A stretch of 64,000 nucleotides of DNA from Ephydatia muelleri (Eukaryota; Porifera; Demospongiae; Spongillida; Spongillidae). The stretch lies in contig JABACO010000006.1 in assembly GCA_013339895.1 (NCBI GenBank), forward strand, positions 9,930,438-9,994,437, written 5' to 3'. Both the position numbers and the translations under genes were made by a program. The notes beneath the pieces were generated by a model. It was not told the DNA's origin. It ran no database searches and saw nothing but the letters and a program-made list of their open reading frames with translations. How positions within the stretch are numbered: the stretch's first letter is position 1; each line of letters starts with the position of its first letter. This document shows positions 1 through 27,952 of the stretch, one piece after another.

Positions 1-452
1 CTGTATCAGAATGTGTGAGATGATATACTATCACAACCATTTTATCCTATCAATGCAGACAACTCCCCTTTCTATGACATTCAACATAGTAACAAAGTTG
101 TACTGTGTATTGTCACAACAGAGGTGTGTCATTTGCTGACCTGTCTGTCATCGATTTCATGCAAAATTCACTTACATGTAAGCAAGTACTCTTTTCATCA
201 TATTATGGATCAGCATATACTACTGATGCACACACATAGAGTTGGGTCACCTGGCTTGTGAATATCTCAAAGGACTAGTTGAACGTTCGCATTATCGAGT
301 GCTATAACAGTTTTATGAAAACCATGTATGTTCCTTCTGTAAGACACACTCAATGCATAAAACTGACCCAAAATATACTGCATAGGGAGGGACACAAGGA
401 CCACATTTTCTATAGAATTTCTGATTAACAAGAAATATTGCATTGTTCATGT

Positions 453-453
<1 letters not shown>

Positions 454-493
<40 letters not shown>
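454..493 (+). repeat. Poly-C run, 40 bp
   Basis: An uninterrupted run of 40 C followed by A7 and a (TA) tract. It lies downstream of the 550-728 exon donor, in the next intron of the minus-strand gene. One of at least four long poly-C/G runs in the window (also 26366-26414, 45572-45604, 52682-52702). Nothing else is recognised in 1-549. Confidence 0.95.
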
Positions 494-495
<2 letters not shown>

Positions 496-549
496 AAAAA
501 TTATATATATATATTCTGTACAACAGATGCGGTCATATGCAACTCTTAC

Positions 550-17661
<17,112 letters not shown>

Positions 17662-20061
17662 TCGGCTTTTGCGCCAAGTATGATCACGTGACCAATAGTT
17701 GCACCACCCACCATGCATGCTCATTATGTCATGCACGATGGTGCAATCATAATTGTACCATGCTGACTTCCATAGCAAAGAATGCGATGATCAGGCTCCT
17801 AAATTTGTCTAAATTTGGGCTTCCGCCCTCCGCCTTACTTCAATACGCTGTGCGTTATTGGGCCCCTCGGACCTACAATCTTAGTGGTTTGGACCCACGC
17901 GGGCCCCCTTCCTTACAACAAACAGCCACTTTGTAGACCGATGACGTCATTGATTACTAGTTGTGCATGAGGCATTCCAAGAATGAGCGTTACAGGTGAG
18001 GAGACTCAGAGACTACATGTAGATGCATCTAGTCTCGTACCCAGACCCACCATGACGTAAGCGTTTATCGCTTACAGTATACGACGTAGTGTAAGCGATA
18101 AACGCTTACGTCATGGTGGGTCTGGGTACGAGACTATGACTTCATATAGCGCTATTTTTTTATATCTCCCAACTGCCCGTTATTCGTCTCGCGTGCGTGA
18201 GCAAGGAATTTGTACTCTGCATGGGTGGCAAAACTGAACAGCGCTCCGGGATGGGGAATTGAAAATGAGGAAGACCATTGAAATTTCATGAAGAAGCTCA
18301 TCTCGGAAGAGACAAAACGCTACTATTCAGTGAAGGGTGCTTCTACGTAAGTCATATCCAGAAATTCCAATACATCGAGAGGCATTTTAAGTCGAAAATA
18401 TTTACAGAAAAGTCGGAAAATCATAATGATTGGCAATTGCACTGAAAGGAAAAGTGCTAAAAACTGTCAAAGAAAAAGTAATTAGTACTTGCGGTCGCGG
18501 TCATTTCGTAAATGAGTATTAAGTCATGCTTTACGTCATGAACTAGTTAACTAATGTAAGCACTCGGAGTGTGCACGAGATCTCAGATTGATACTCAACA
18601 CATAACCATTTGCAGAAATGCTTCTAAGTCGAAGGTGGCAACTGAGCTTTATAGCCGCGCCTCAGTCTGTCTACGTCTTTGATCATCCAAAACACGTTCA
18701 ATCCTAGCCCGCTTCTACTAGTACCGGTACCCTGAACGGGACAATGAACTGCACTCTATAAATATGTGTATTTGTAAGTAATCTGGCGTAGCATACTCTC
18801 CGCAAGTAAACGTGGCTGTGCTATGCCAGACTAGCGTGTACGTGTGTCTCATTTATGCTGCACCATGCACGCATCAAACGTTGGTATTTCTGTTAACTGC
18901 AAGATTCCGGCTGGCTGGCATCTGCAGATCTATTATGGGCTTCCGGTCACACAACTCAGTCTTGGACAAACTTTTGGCTTCCTCAGCAGTTTGAGCTTTC
19001 ACTGTACTTGCCATGGCCGACGAAAGTTACAAGCAATCAAATTTGCGTTACGTGTGATCATGTAAAGATTAACCAACTGACATATGCTCAAAAAGGGTCT
19101 TTAGTAGCTACATGTACTTAATCAAGCTCTTAACATAGCTGCTATTTTAGACACTCATTCATACAACACTTTAGGTGATCTAGATCGACCATCCTCACAT
19201 GGCATCAGCATCTGTTGTAATTTAGCAAAAGCCATCCAATTCCATGCATGTCCCACGTTTCAGTCGTCTTCATCATGGTGTCAACCTATTTTAAGATTTG
19301 CATGGATTTTAAATTATTTACCACAGTAGAGCGATTCATAAGTGTCCATGTGTTTCTGTGTGTGTGGGGGGGGGGTGTATGGGTGTGTGGGTGTGGGTGT
19401 ATGGGTATGTGTCACTGCCAGCGAAATCTCGATCTAGACACCCAGACCGGTGAAAATTAATGCAGCGCGTGACAGCAAGCAGGGAGAAGGTGGGGCAATT
19501 ATTTGCGGTGGAGCGGAGGCTGAGCTCGGCACCACGCGATCATGTCTGAGCTCATGGGGGTGTGGCTCTCAAAGGCGTACGGTAACTACGCGATTCAATT
19601 TGCGCATGCGCATTCACTGCACAATAGTAATTATACTTTGCCGTTTTTCGTCGTTTTTCATTTCAAAATGCATGAATAAACAGACTCAATTTTAAAAGTG
19701 ATTAATTTGTTGTTTTTATTAAAGTTAATTAGCTCGTTAAATAATTAGACAAATTCGACCGACCCACAATCTTAGTTTCAGATTTTATCTACATCCTATC
19801 AAAAGTTATTTCGGTTCAAACATGTCCTATTCATTCCTGGACACCTTGTATGACATAAACCGCTGTGCACCATCCCTCGTAATTGGTGCCCCTCTCCCTG
19901 AGTTCCACTATTATTGCTTTGCGAATCTACGGGCCTGAAACACTGTGTCTCGTGGCCATTATTCCATCAAAGACAATAAGCCAAAATTCATTGACCGGGT
20001 TCGCTAAGGTCGGGCGACGCCCAACTAGGGCAGTGTTCACGACGGATTGGTAGCAGCAGAT
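17662..20061. other. Intergenic region between divergent genes; no gene recognised
   Basis: About 2.4 kb between the start of the minus-strand TTC3-like gene (17661) and the plus-strand MAM gene (20062), so promoters of both should be here. Apart from the MITE at 18030-18136 and a G-rich microsatellite near 19358-19410, no repeat or ORF with coding character was seen. No convincing TATA box could be assigned. Confidence 0.5.
18030..18136. mobile_element. GTCTCGT-type MITE, long perfect inverted repeat
   Basis: Begins TAGTCTCGTACCCAGACCCA and folds back after a ~13-bp loop through AAGCGATAAACGCTTACGTC to the same end in reverse complement. Its ends match the GTCTCGTCCCCAGACCCA ends at 61707 and 63457 and a degenerate copy near 33160, so it is one member of a family. 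Confidence 0.85.
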
Positions 20062-22295
20062 ATGTGCATGGCTCCGTACGCTTGCTTGTGGGCCGTCCTC
20101 CTAGGATGCGTTCATTTATGCAGCACGCGTAAGTTGCATGACATTTAAGGGGGGTACCGGGTACGTTTCAATAGCCCCTGCTCATTTTTCTCTTCCGACA
20201 GAGCCGATCGTTGTGCAACATAACTGCGATCTGGAGTCTGGTCTCTGCGGATGGGAATATTATAAGCTGGAACGACATGAGGCAGGTGGGGGTGGTCCAG
20301 CCCTCTAACGAAAGCGCCCCTCGGTTAGGTCCACCAAGCTAGGGACGCAAATCCTGGAACAGCGAACGGTAAGCCTTGCTGCGAACAGCCCCATGCATAA
20401 TACATGCACATGTCATGTATGCGTGTCCGGGTGCGTATGAGCCTGCCGTTGCGGCGTCCCACAGTTGTGGAGGTGGGTCTCGGAGCTGTTGGGCTATGAA
20501 TATCGATCTTGCTACAGTCAGTATTCATTGGACGTTGTGACAGTTACGATTGCGCGCCCGGGTTTCAGGGACGTACTTGTCTAGTATCTCTCCTTTTTCG
20601 TTTAAGATTCCTCCTTTCCCGTTTTTTAACACACACACCCCAGCAGGGCTTATAAATTCCCCTCCGTCTTCTCCCCCTCCCCCATTTTTGGCCAGGACAC
20701 TACTACTACTTCTACTACCCACATAGCTACGAGATCTACACGCTTGGATTTCCAAACGATCAATACATATGTGGCCTCTCGTTTGCCTATGCTGTGGACG
20801 GGGCAACTACCTTGCTCCTGAGCCGTTTGAATTTTGATGAAATTGAAATCAATACAACTGTTGTAGAAGTGACACCTCCAGATGTTACAGGACCCTGGCA
20901 GAAGGCCTATCACTACATCACACTGCCCCCAGTAACCAAAATCTACCCTCTGTACTTTAGGGAACTTGTTGCAGACATGGGGGAAGCCGCTCCAGCAAAT
21001 GAAGAAATGTTTCTTGCCCTTGACGATCTTAACATCACTTTTTGCCTGCCATGCAACTTTGACAACCTTAGTGTTGAAGGAGGCATCATTCTAACCATGC
21101 CCAACGTGATACATATTCTAATTACAGCACTCACCAACACAGTTGTAGTAGTGGCCAACTCCTGCAGCAACATTCATATACACTATTGAATCTGGTAAGG
21201 CAGCTCAATAGTGTATGTTCTTATTCCTTCATTGCATGTGCCATGCTCCCCTCTCTCTTCCCACCCTCCCCTCCTTCACTTTCCCAGTGTTTCCAACTCA
21301 ACTGATGCCCATCTTCTCACTCGATCCTTACTCTGGATTGTTGAGTGTTAATGACACGAAGATAATCCTTGATGCCAATGGAACAATTGGAAACATAACT
21401 GTATGTTTAGAGACAATCCATATGCAACCAATGCTCATAACCAATCAGCTTGCATTCATGTATGGGACATGCTATACCTCTTTCTTTTTTTGGCTGTTTT
21501 AACACAAAAAAACTTTTGTATACTAACACACACACACATACTCCCAGATTAGCGCTTATGTCTTGGGTTCAAACTACACCAATCTATCACCTGCATTCAA
21601 GGTCTACAGGACTGCCACCTTCCGTCAGGATCAGACCATCGCAGTGCTCTCTCCTCCCACCATCAATGTTATGGTGGGGGTTCCCTTCTCCTTCCACATC
21701 AACTGCCACCTCTCCTCTGGACTACACCATGCCCCTCACTTACTTACTGCTCTCCTCGCAAACCATGGCTCTGTCGGGCTATGTCACGATTGAGCCCAGA
21801 CTGGGAGATGTCCAAGGACTGATCACTGTTCAGCAGTTGGCTTCAGTGCTCAGTCCCTCCAAAAGCCCGCCCTCACTGACCTTCAGCATCGTCAACCAGT
21901 ACGGCTCCAATGTCATTTGGACTGTCACCCTGGAGTTTGCTTGCTCCCCACCTCTCTTCACACAGCAGAGCTACTCATTCTACGTGCAGCCTAACTCTGG
22001 GGTCATCCCCATAGGCACCTTGTCCATTGTTGATCCACATCAAAGAGAGCTGCAAACCCCGTCGCTCAGCTTCTCCAATGCTTCCGACTCCTCTCTATTC
22101 CAGCTGCTCTGCATAGAGTCCTTTGACTGCGCATTGCTATGGATACAGAGCAGATCCAACCAGTACAGAGCTAACTACACCTTCGCCATAGTGACCTATC
22201 CCGTTGCCAGCCCCTCCCTCAGAGCATCTGCAAACATCTTTGTCGGCCTGTACCCGATCAATGCCTACATCCCGATGATAACACCCCAGAGGTGA
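20062..22295 (+). CDS. Secreted or surface protein with signal peptide and MAM domain (frameshifted)
   Basis: Exon 1 (20062-20128) encodes a hydrophobic leader (MCMAPYACLWAVLLGCVHLC). Exon 2 (20202-20285) gives CDLESGLCGWEYYKLERHEA, the classic MAM opening (C-x-F/L-E-x-G-L-C-G-W). Exon 3 from 20696 continues in phase with YTLGFPNDQYICGLSFAYAV and a later FLALDDLNITFCLPC, matching the MAM core and its last cysteines. Further coding segments are near 21288-21402 and 21547-22295. The last starts ISAYVLGSNYTN and ends with a beta-rich stretch (QQSYSFYVQPNSGVIPIGTL) that looks cadherin-like. Around 21715 the reading frame shifts by one base, and the donor of exon 3 is unclear. MAM domains mediate adhesion or cell-surface contacts. 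No membrane segment is seen, so a downstream exon may be missing or the protein may be secreted. Confidence 0.6.
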
Positions 22296-22351
22296 TCTCA
22301 TCTCTCTGCGAAGAAGTGGCATTATGGGGTGGTGTTTGGTAGAAGAGATTG

Positions 22352-22488
22352 GTACACAACCAAAAAGTTAAACATTGTTACAGGATGTAAGCACCGAACG
22401 GTATTGGTACGGTCCTGAAAACAGAACCGTACCAATACCGTTTGGTGCTTACATCCTGTAACAATGTTGTAACTTTTTGGTTGTGTAC
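22352..22488. mobile_element. Foldback MITE with ~60-bp inverted arms
   Basis: Starts GTACACAACCAAAAAGTTAA and ends in the reverse complement GTTGTGTAC. The arms run almost to the centre (CGGTCCTGAAAACAGAACCG). It lies 57 bp downstream of the MAM-gene stop. Confidence 0.85.
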
Positions 22489-22949
22489 TATTGTCGTTCT
22501 TTAAAACCGTTCGTAGCTCGAGTTATACCTTCCTAAGGAAGAAGACGACGACGAACAATTTTTTGGGAATGGGCACGAGAAGCAGGTTCTTTGTTTGTCT
22601 GGAAGCGCATAGTTTAATGACATGAAACTAGCATGAAAACGTAGATCTTGGTGTTGTCGTTCGATTGCTGCAACGAGATAAGTGATCCGTTTCTCCGTTG
22701 TCCCTCCCGACGCGATTTAAAAATTTTAATGACATTCATCATTCCTCAATCAATCCTATATTGAACCTGCTGACGCAGGTTCAGATAATTTGAAATCTTG
22801 AAAAGTTATGTCCCTTTTTGCAGAAACGAAACCATTGTATGTTCTGTATGCATCAGTAATGTTTTAACTGTCCATTCCTAATAATGTATTAATAATGTAT
22901 CAGTAATGATTTAATAATGTATCAGCAATGTTCTAATAATATCTATTCT

Positions 22950-23345
22950 TAGAATGGACAAGATGACCTGGATGAGGAGTGGGCAGAGCTAGACACCCAG
23001 ACGTTTGCCATGGAACCTCCCAAAGACAGTGCCTCCTCCCCATCCTCTGCCGAGAGCGGGGAACTAGCCCAGGATGGGGCTGCTGTGAGCCCTGTGGCCA
23101 CGCCCCCTGACACAAACATCACCACCACCACCACCTCCCTCTCCACCTCCCACACCACCAATGGGCTACCTTTGGTCCTCTTTCTGTTAGATTGGGGACA
23201 AAGTGGATGCAAGACACCTCAGCATGGGAGCTTGGTTGAAGGCCAAGGTTGTCAAGGTGATGAAAGAGGAAACTCCACTCACTCCCGATGAAGCTACATG
23301 TAGCAGCAGTTCCTTTGTTCCAGTAATGAAGAAGAAATTAGAATC
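22950..23345 (+). pseudogene. UHRF1/2-like tandem-Tudor fragment
   Basis: After an acceptor-like CTGTTAG near 23190 the frame reads IGDKVDARHLSMGAWLKAKV, followed by a Pro/Ser-rich loop ending CSSSSF. This closely parallels the start of the UHRF1 tandem Tudor domain, where the stretch contacts methylated histone H3K9. An upstream segment (22954-23180) encodes an acidic, Ser/Thr-rich linker (DDLDEEWAELDTQTF). The homology breaks off after about 60 residues and no other UHRF domain (UBL, PHD, SRA, RING) is visible, so this is either one exon of a scattered gene or a relic. Confidence 0.5.
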
Positions 23346-23433
23346 AAGCCACAATAAATACATGCAGTGCATGACAAGGCAAAGGAAGGAAGGATATGGC
23401 AGAATCCACTGCAATCATGACCTCATGCTTGTA

Positions 23434-23503
23434 TGTAATGCAGCCCTTCCAGTCACCTTGGAGAAGGCCATCTACCTCAGTGCACTACAGCTGCACATTG
23501 AGG
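23434..23503 (+). CDS. FERM-like exon fragment
   Basis: Between an AG (AATGCAG) and a GTTAGT donor this reads PVTLEKAIYLSALQLHIE, the pattern seen in F2 lobes of FERM domains (hydrophobic-A-L-Q-x-x-I-E). It is one isolated exon and no flanking FERM exons were identified. It ends just before the left arm of the large inverted duplication. Confidence 0.3.
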
Positions 23504-23689
23504 TTAGTGTATTGAGATCATACGACTTATTGGTTCTGTTTATAAACTTTCTCCTTTAGCAGATGGCTGTGGAATGAACATCTCAGCACAGACAACTCGA
23601 CCCTAGCATCACAGCAGGCACCTGTGAAGTGAACATCATGGAAGAGGCACCTATGGAGAGAGTGAACTTCACACCAGACAGCTGTGAAA

Positions 23690-24356
23690 TGAACATCACA
23701 GCAGACCACTGTGGTGTGAACATCACAGCAGACCACTGTGGTGTGAACATCACAGCAGACCACTGTTGAGTGAACATCACAGCAGACCACTGTGGTGTGA
23801 ACATCACAGCAGATCACTGTGGAGTGAGCATCACAGCAGACCGCTGTGGTGTGAACATCACAGCAGACCACTGTGGAGTGAACATCACAGCAGATCACTG
23901 TGGAGTGAGCATCACAGCAGACCACTGTGGTGTGAACATCACAGCAGACCACTGTGGTGTGAACATCACAGCAGACCACTGTGGTGTGAACATCACAGCA
24001 GACCACTGTGGTGTGAACATCACAGCAGATCACTGTGGAGTGAGCATCACAGCAGACCGCTGTGGTGTGAACATCACAGCAGACCACTGTGGTGTGAACA
24101 TCACAGCAGACCACTGTGGTGTGAACATCACAGCAGACCACTGTGGTGTGAACATCACAGCAGACCACTGTGCAGCGAACATCACAGCAGACCATTGTGG
24201 AGTGAACATCACAGCAGACCACTGGAGTGAACATCACAGAAGACAGCTGTGGAGCCAATATCACAGCAGTCCACTGTGTAGTGAACTTCACAGCAGACCA
24301 CTGTGGTGTGAGCATCACAACAGACCGCTGTGGTGTGAACATCACAGCAGACGTGA
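23690..24356 (+). repeat. 27-bp satellite array, left copy (~25 units)
   Basis: Tandem unit GACCACTGTGGTGTGAACAT plus CACAGCA. Variants include GTGGAGTGAGC and GCAGCGAAC. The unit contains ACCACTGTGGT and a near-palindromic TGTGAACATCACA. The length is a multiple of three, so plus frames read NITADHCGV and minus frames read CCDVHTTVV or MFTPQWSAV with few stops. No acceptor or start signal favours one frame, so it is annotated as satellite. Confidence 0.92.
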
Positions 24357-24433
24357 AGCTCAATGAGGACGACATGCAGTCATGCAAATGGAGACCTCCT
24401 TCCCCCACATCTTGCAATGCAGCATGTATTACA

Positions 24434-24650
24434 AGCGTTCTTTCTTCTGTTCCCTCTACTTCCTCCCTTCCCCTCCCTCCATTCCTTCTCTCCCCTATTC
24501 CTCCACCTTTCCTCCCATGCACCTTTCTCTCCCTCCTCTTTCCCTCTCTCCTCTCTACCTCCTTCCCCTTCTCACTCCCTTCTTCCTCCTTCCCTCCCTC
24601 CCCCTCCCTCCCTCCATCCCTCCCTCCACTACCACAACTACATCCACACC
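24434..24650 (+). repeat. Polypyrimidine (CCTCC/CTTTC) tract
   Basis: About 215 bp of nearly pure C/T between the satellite and the RasGEF exon. It occurs again in reverse at about 54390-54610 with small length differences. Confidence 0.85.
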
Positions 24651-24666
24651 TCCTCCCCACTCCTAC

Positions 24667-25115
24667 CTTAGCAATCAGAATGAACTGGTGTACAGCTGTC
24701 ACTCTCTCGTCCAGCTCCCTATGTTGTAGAATACAGTGGGCCACCCAGTTCCCCACCTGTGGAGACCAACAATAACAAGTCACATGACTTTGAAGGGAAG
24801 ATCACCTGACCCTCACCTGATTAAACCCCTGAAGGCCAACTTCTCAATGGCGGTCTCGGATTGCTCCAGAGACGAGAGGGATAAGCTGGACTGAAGGCTC
24901 TGGCTGGACATCTTTGAATTCCTCTGGGACTGTGGCCTGGGGACCATATTGACCTTCTGAAGTAGCTCCAGTGCAGAGATCTTGCATAGTTGTGCTAAAG
25001 AGAGGGGTGAGTGGTCATCATGGGGATCACATGACATCATGTGGTACACACCGTGGTCAATGAGGGTCATCTGACGTGCCACCTCTTCAGTACATTTCAG
25101 TACCTCCTTGAGCCT
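24667..25115 (-). CDS. RasGEF (CDC25-homology) exons, left copy
   Basis: Exon 24667-24756 (30 codons, AG and GTAGGA borders) reads VGNWVAHCILQHRELDERVT and continues AVHQFILIAK, the RasGEF signature around the conserved N-W-V and the helix ending F-I-x-I-A. The upstream exon (about 24825-25115) gives VARQMTLIDHGVYHMMSC, matching the A-x-Q-L-T-L-I start of the catalytic domain, with an unusually long Ser/Gln-rich insert before the next exon. RasGEFs load GTP onto Ras or Rap proteins. Exons for the rest of the domain should follow at lower coordinates, but the satellite occupies that place, so the gene is probably interrupted. The right-arm copy carries a 2-base insertion. Confidence 0.6.
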
Positions 25116-25193
25116 GGGGAGGAGACAGAGAGAAGATAAGCCTGGGGACCTTCATATACACATCTGTGAACTTGCACACACTCAGACGCACGC

Positions 25194-25470
25194 TCAAACA
25201 CATACACAGCTTATACACATAAACTCACACACTGCACAAAAGTGTAAATAATTCACACATATAAACACATACAGCCACACAAGTGTGTACACATAAAAAT
25301 ATTTATACACCTGTTTAAATACAACAAATGCTTCACACACTACCCACACACATACACACACATACATATACACACACTCACATACACACACACACAGCCA
25401 CACAAGTGTGTTTAAAAGCACAACAAATGCATCACACACACACACATACACACACACATACACAGCCATC
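25194..25470 (+). repeat. CA-rich degenerate microsatellite
   Basis: CACACATACACACACATACA-type sequence in the intron-like region of the left arm. The counterpart is 53585-53880 on the right arm. Confidence 0.75.
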
Positions 25471-25594
25471 TCCAAGCTCTTACTTCAGGTTCTGGAGGTC
25501 CATACGAGGTCAGATAACCCATCAGATTAAAAACATCTACATCTTTAGGTAGGAGCGTTCAAATCGCTTCAAATTCGGTGTGTACGTAGAGGGG

Positions 25595-25838
25595 TCCTGT
25601 CGCTATTGATGTTTGTTCATTTTTAATATATTTAAAATATATATATATCTGTGCGAAGTTAATGCACAATTTCCTGGTCGTTTCGTGCCAATGATTTTGG
25701 CAAACAGCGTCCAATTTAATGTATGGGGACAGTATATGGCGCTAATCGCGTGGGAAATTTTCAATAACTTTACACAGCTGTATTCTCTTAGTTGATTAAG
25801 TACAAACTAACAAATAGAACTAATCAATAGCGACAGGA
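25595..25838. mobile_element. MITE with TCCTGTCGCTATTGAT inverted ends, left copy
   Basis: 16-bp terminal inverted repeats TCCTGTCGCTATTGAT / ATCAATAGCGACAGGA enclose an AT-rich interior. The sequence just outside (accgaatttgaagcgatttg-like) and these ends resemble the foldback family at 57930-61475 (ATAGCGGTAGGACCCTTCTA). The right-arm counterpart is 53230-53473. Confidence 0.8.
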
Positions 25839-25843
25839 CTGAT

Positions 25844-26130
25844 ATGAGCTGGATCTTACCAAGTGAGGTAGACTCTGGGTGAGGTCCAGAAAGCACAGCC
25901 TCACCAGTACCATGCTTCCCTGGTGATTAAGCAGTATCTAACTTACTCAATGTATGTGGGTGCAATGATGACATAGCCATGGTCCTCAGGTGGGAGGGGC
26001 CAGTGAAATGAGCTGGATATTACCAAGTCAGGTAGCCTCTGAGTGAGGTCCAGAATGCACAGCCTCACCAGTACCATGCTTCCCTGGTGATTAAGCAGTA
26101 TCTAACTGGTGATTAAGCAGTATCTAACTT
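25844..26130 (-). repeat. ~165-bp repeat, two copies (minus orientation)
   Basis: Units contain TCACCAGTACCATGCTTCCC and GATGACATAGCCATGGTCCT. The same unit recurs at 26520-26740, 31957-32160 and 39903-40310 (plus) and at 52370-52590 and 52958-53235. Here it directly borders the kinase fragment at both sides. Confidence 0.85.
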
Positions 26131-26364
26131 ATATGGAATATATTGCTGGGCGTAATCTAGAAGAATTGTTGGATACTAATATGGTTAAGGACAAAGCAAA
26201 AGTAATCACAGGTTTAAACAACATTTTGACCATCTTGAAGCGAAACACAATAGTTCATGGTGACTTGCTGCCTCATAATTTTATTATCACTACTGATGAC
26301 GATGATGATTATTGTGTGAGAGTTGTGGACTTTGATTGGGCTGGAGAAGAATCGAAGTGCACGT

Positions 26365-26416
<52 letters not shown>

Positions 26417-26520
26417 TTCATCAATATGGGATTACAATGGCCTTCTGGAGTTCAAGCTGGATCGCAGATTACACATCAGCATGATTTGCATTTAGTTAAT
26501 GAATTAAGACTTGGTAATAT
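26121..26520 (+). pseudogene. Crinkler-like kinase C-lobe fragment split by poly-C, left copy
   Basis: Reads MEYIAGRNLEELLD, then HGDLLPHNFIITT (catalytic-loop H-G-D-L-x-x-x-N) and VVDFDWAGEES (metal-binding D-F-D in place of DFG, with the family-typical W-A-G). The next family motif, Y-P-x-x-I-N, is broken by 49 C bases between YP and FIN; the homology resumes after it with QWPSGVQAGSQITHQHDLHL. The N-lobe and nuclease-like part are absent. This is a relic of the same gene family as 27953-31112, embedded between ~165-bp repeats. Confidence 0.65.
26366..26414 (+). repeat. Poly-C run of 49 inside kinase coding sequence
   Basis: A homopolymer of 49 C at the codons for the Y-P motif. The right-arm copy has 21 (as G on the plus strand at 52682-52702), so length differs between the two duplicates. 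Confidence 0.95.
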
Positions 26521-27227
26521 CCTTGCTCATGTCATTGGCCCCTCCCACCTGAGGACCGTGGCTATGTCATCATTACACACACAAACATTGAGTAAGTTAG
26601 ATACTTCTTTATCACCAGGGAAGCATGGTACTGGTGAGGCTGTGTATTCTGGACCCCTCACCCAGAGTAGTCAACCTGACTTGATAAGATCCAGCTCATA
26701 TCACTGGCCCCTCCTCTTCTACAGCTGGATGGAACTTACTCTGCATGTCTGTGTGAGATGTGGTGACCAATCATTTATTCTAAAAACACGTTACAGTGAC
26801 GTCGACGTTACGACAACGGCCGGAAATTTGATCTCCCGCACGTGACGTGATATCTGTATTTTGAACGAACTTTGTAAGGTTGTGTTTGCTCGTGTAAGTG
26901 GTGTTTAAACAAGTGGCTTTATTATTAGGGAGTTAGTTATGCCTAGCCTAGCGTACGGGAAGCTACGCAACTACGCCGTCCGTATCTGTCATATGGGCCC
27001 CTTCGCCGCTAAAGAGGTTTGCTTATTTGACTTGCAAGGCCCTAAGCGAACGTACTGTACGCCGGTTATTTGATGACTTATAATGCACTAATTATATTGC
27101 CCTAGCGAGCGTCGTTCTGATGTCGGAAAGAATTTTTAATCTACTTTCTCTTTTTTCACTCTAGCTCGCTCTAGAGGTTGCTGTGCTTTTCCCACTAGTG
27201 CCACTGGTATATTCTGTCCCTGGTTTT

Positions 27228-27740
27228 GGAACATTCAGCTTGTGATACCAAAGGCAAAGGTGAGGCTCCCATGAGGCTTTATTTAGAACCACATACAATA
27301 GGTGTGGGGGTGTTTGGGGGGAGGAAGCTGGTAGAATATGGGGTCAATGTTAGTGACTACTGTCTGGTTACTCTGTTCCTGTTTGAAGAATTAGTCGTGG
27401 ATTGAGCGCTTATTGAACATTCAGCTTTCAGCTTGTGATACTACTACTGTCAAACATCAAAGGGAACGAGTTAGTGAGTAGATAAGATTTTCGGTTTTGC
27501 TCGTATAAGCAGTGCGCTTCATTCCTGGGTAACTGGTTTGTGTTGGCACGAAACATGTCCGCCAGGGTGCCGCGGACATGCCACAGTGGTAAAAGTACAT
27601 AACTGGTTCTTTCTCTGTTCAGTAGGTGTGTTCCTGACAACTGGTTCCTCTAAATTATCGAACATTCAGCTTGTACTGTCATTTTCAAAAGGTGAGGCTG
27701 GCTCGGATGAGGCTTTATTTAGATAGGGACGGGGTGGGAG
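27228..27740 (+). repeat. Direct duplication, ~65-bp motif twice ~430 bp apart
   Basis: ACATTCAGCTTGTGATACC...AGGTGAGGCT...GAGGCTTTATTTAGA occurs at about 27230-27290 and again at 27661-27722, with a third partial ACATTCAGCTT near 27418. The function is unknown. The remainder of 27114-27952 has no recognised gene. Confidence 0.6.
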
Positions 27741-27952
27741 TGTACACGTGTGGAATCTTTTGTGGGTGTGAAAGAAAAGAAAAAAGAGCCTATGAGCAAC
27801 GCATTATATTACATAACGGAATATCTATACTCGACCATATGATGTATGTATATGATATGTACATGTAGCAAGGGTTTGCACGTGTGGTGAGATTGTGTAA
27901 ACCATTCTATAGGCCATTAACACCACTGTTGAACGTTTTCAAAGTTGACAAG

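Larger units (their letters stand above)
23557..27113 (+). repeat. Left arm of large inverted duplication
   Basis: The sequence matches the reverse complement of 47240-57183 in the same order: satellite, polypyrimidine tract, RasGEF exons, CA-rich segment, MITE, ~165-bp repeats, kinase fragment, and a unique segment ending CCCTAGCGAGCG. The left arm lacks the hAT insertion and most of the satellite expansion present on the right. Outside 27113 and inside 47240 the sequences no longer match. Confidence 0.9.

Noticed and set aside
23527-24783. 418-codon minus-strand ORF
   Set aside because: A run through the RasGEF exon, polypyrimidine tract and satellite; only 24667-24756 has splice borders and family motifs.
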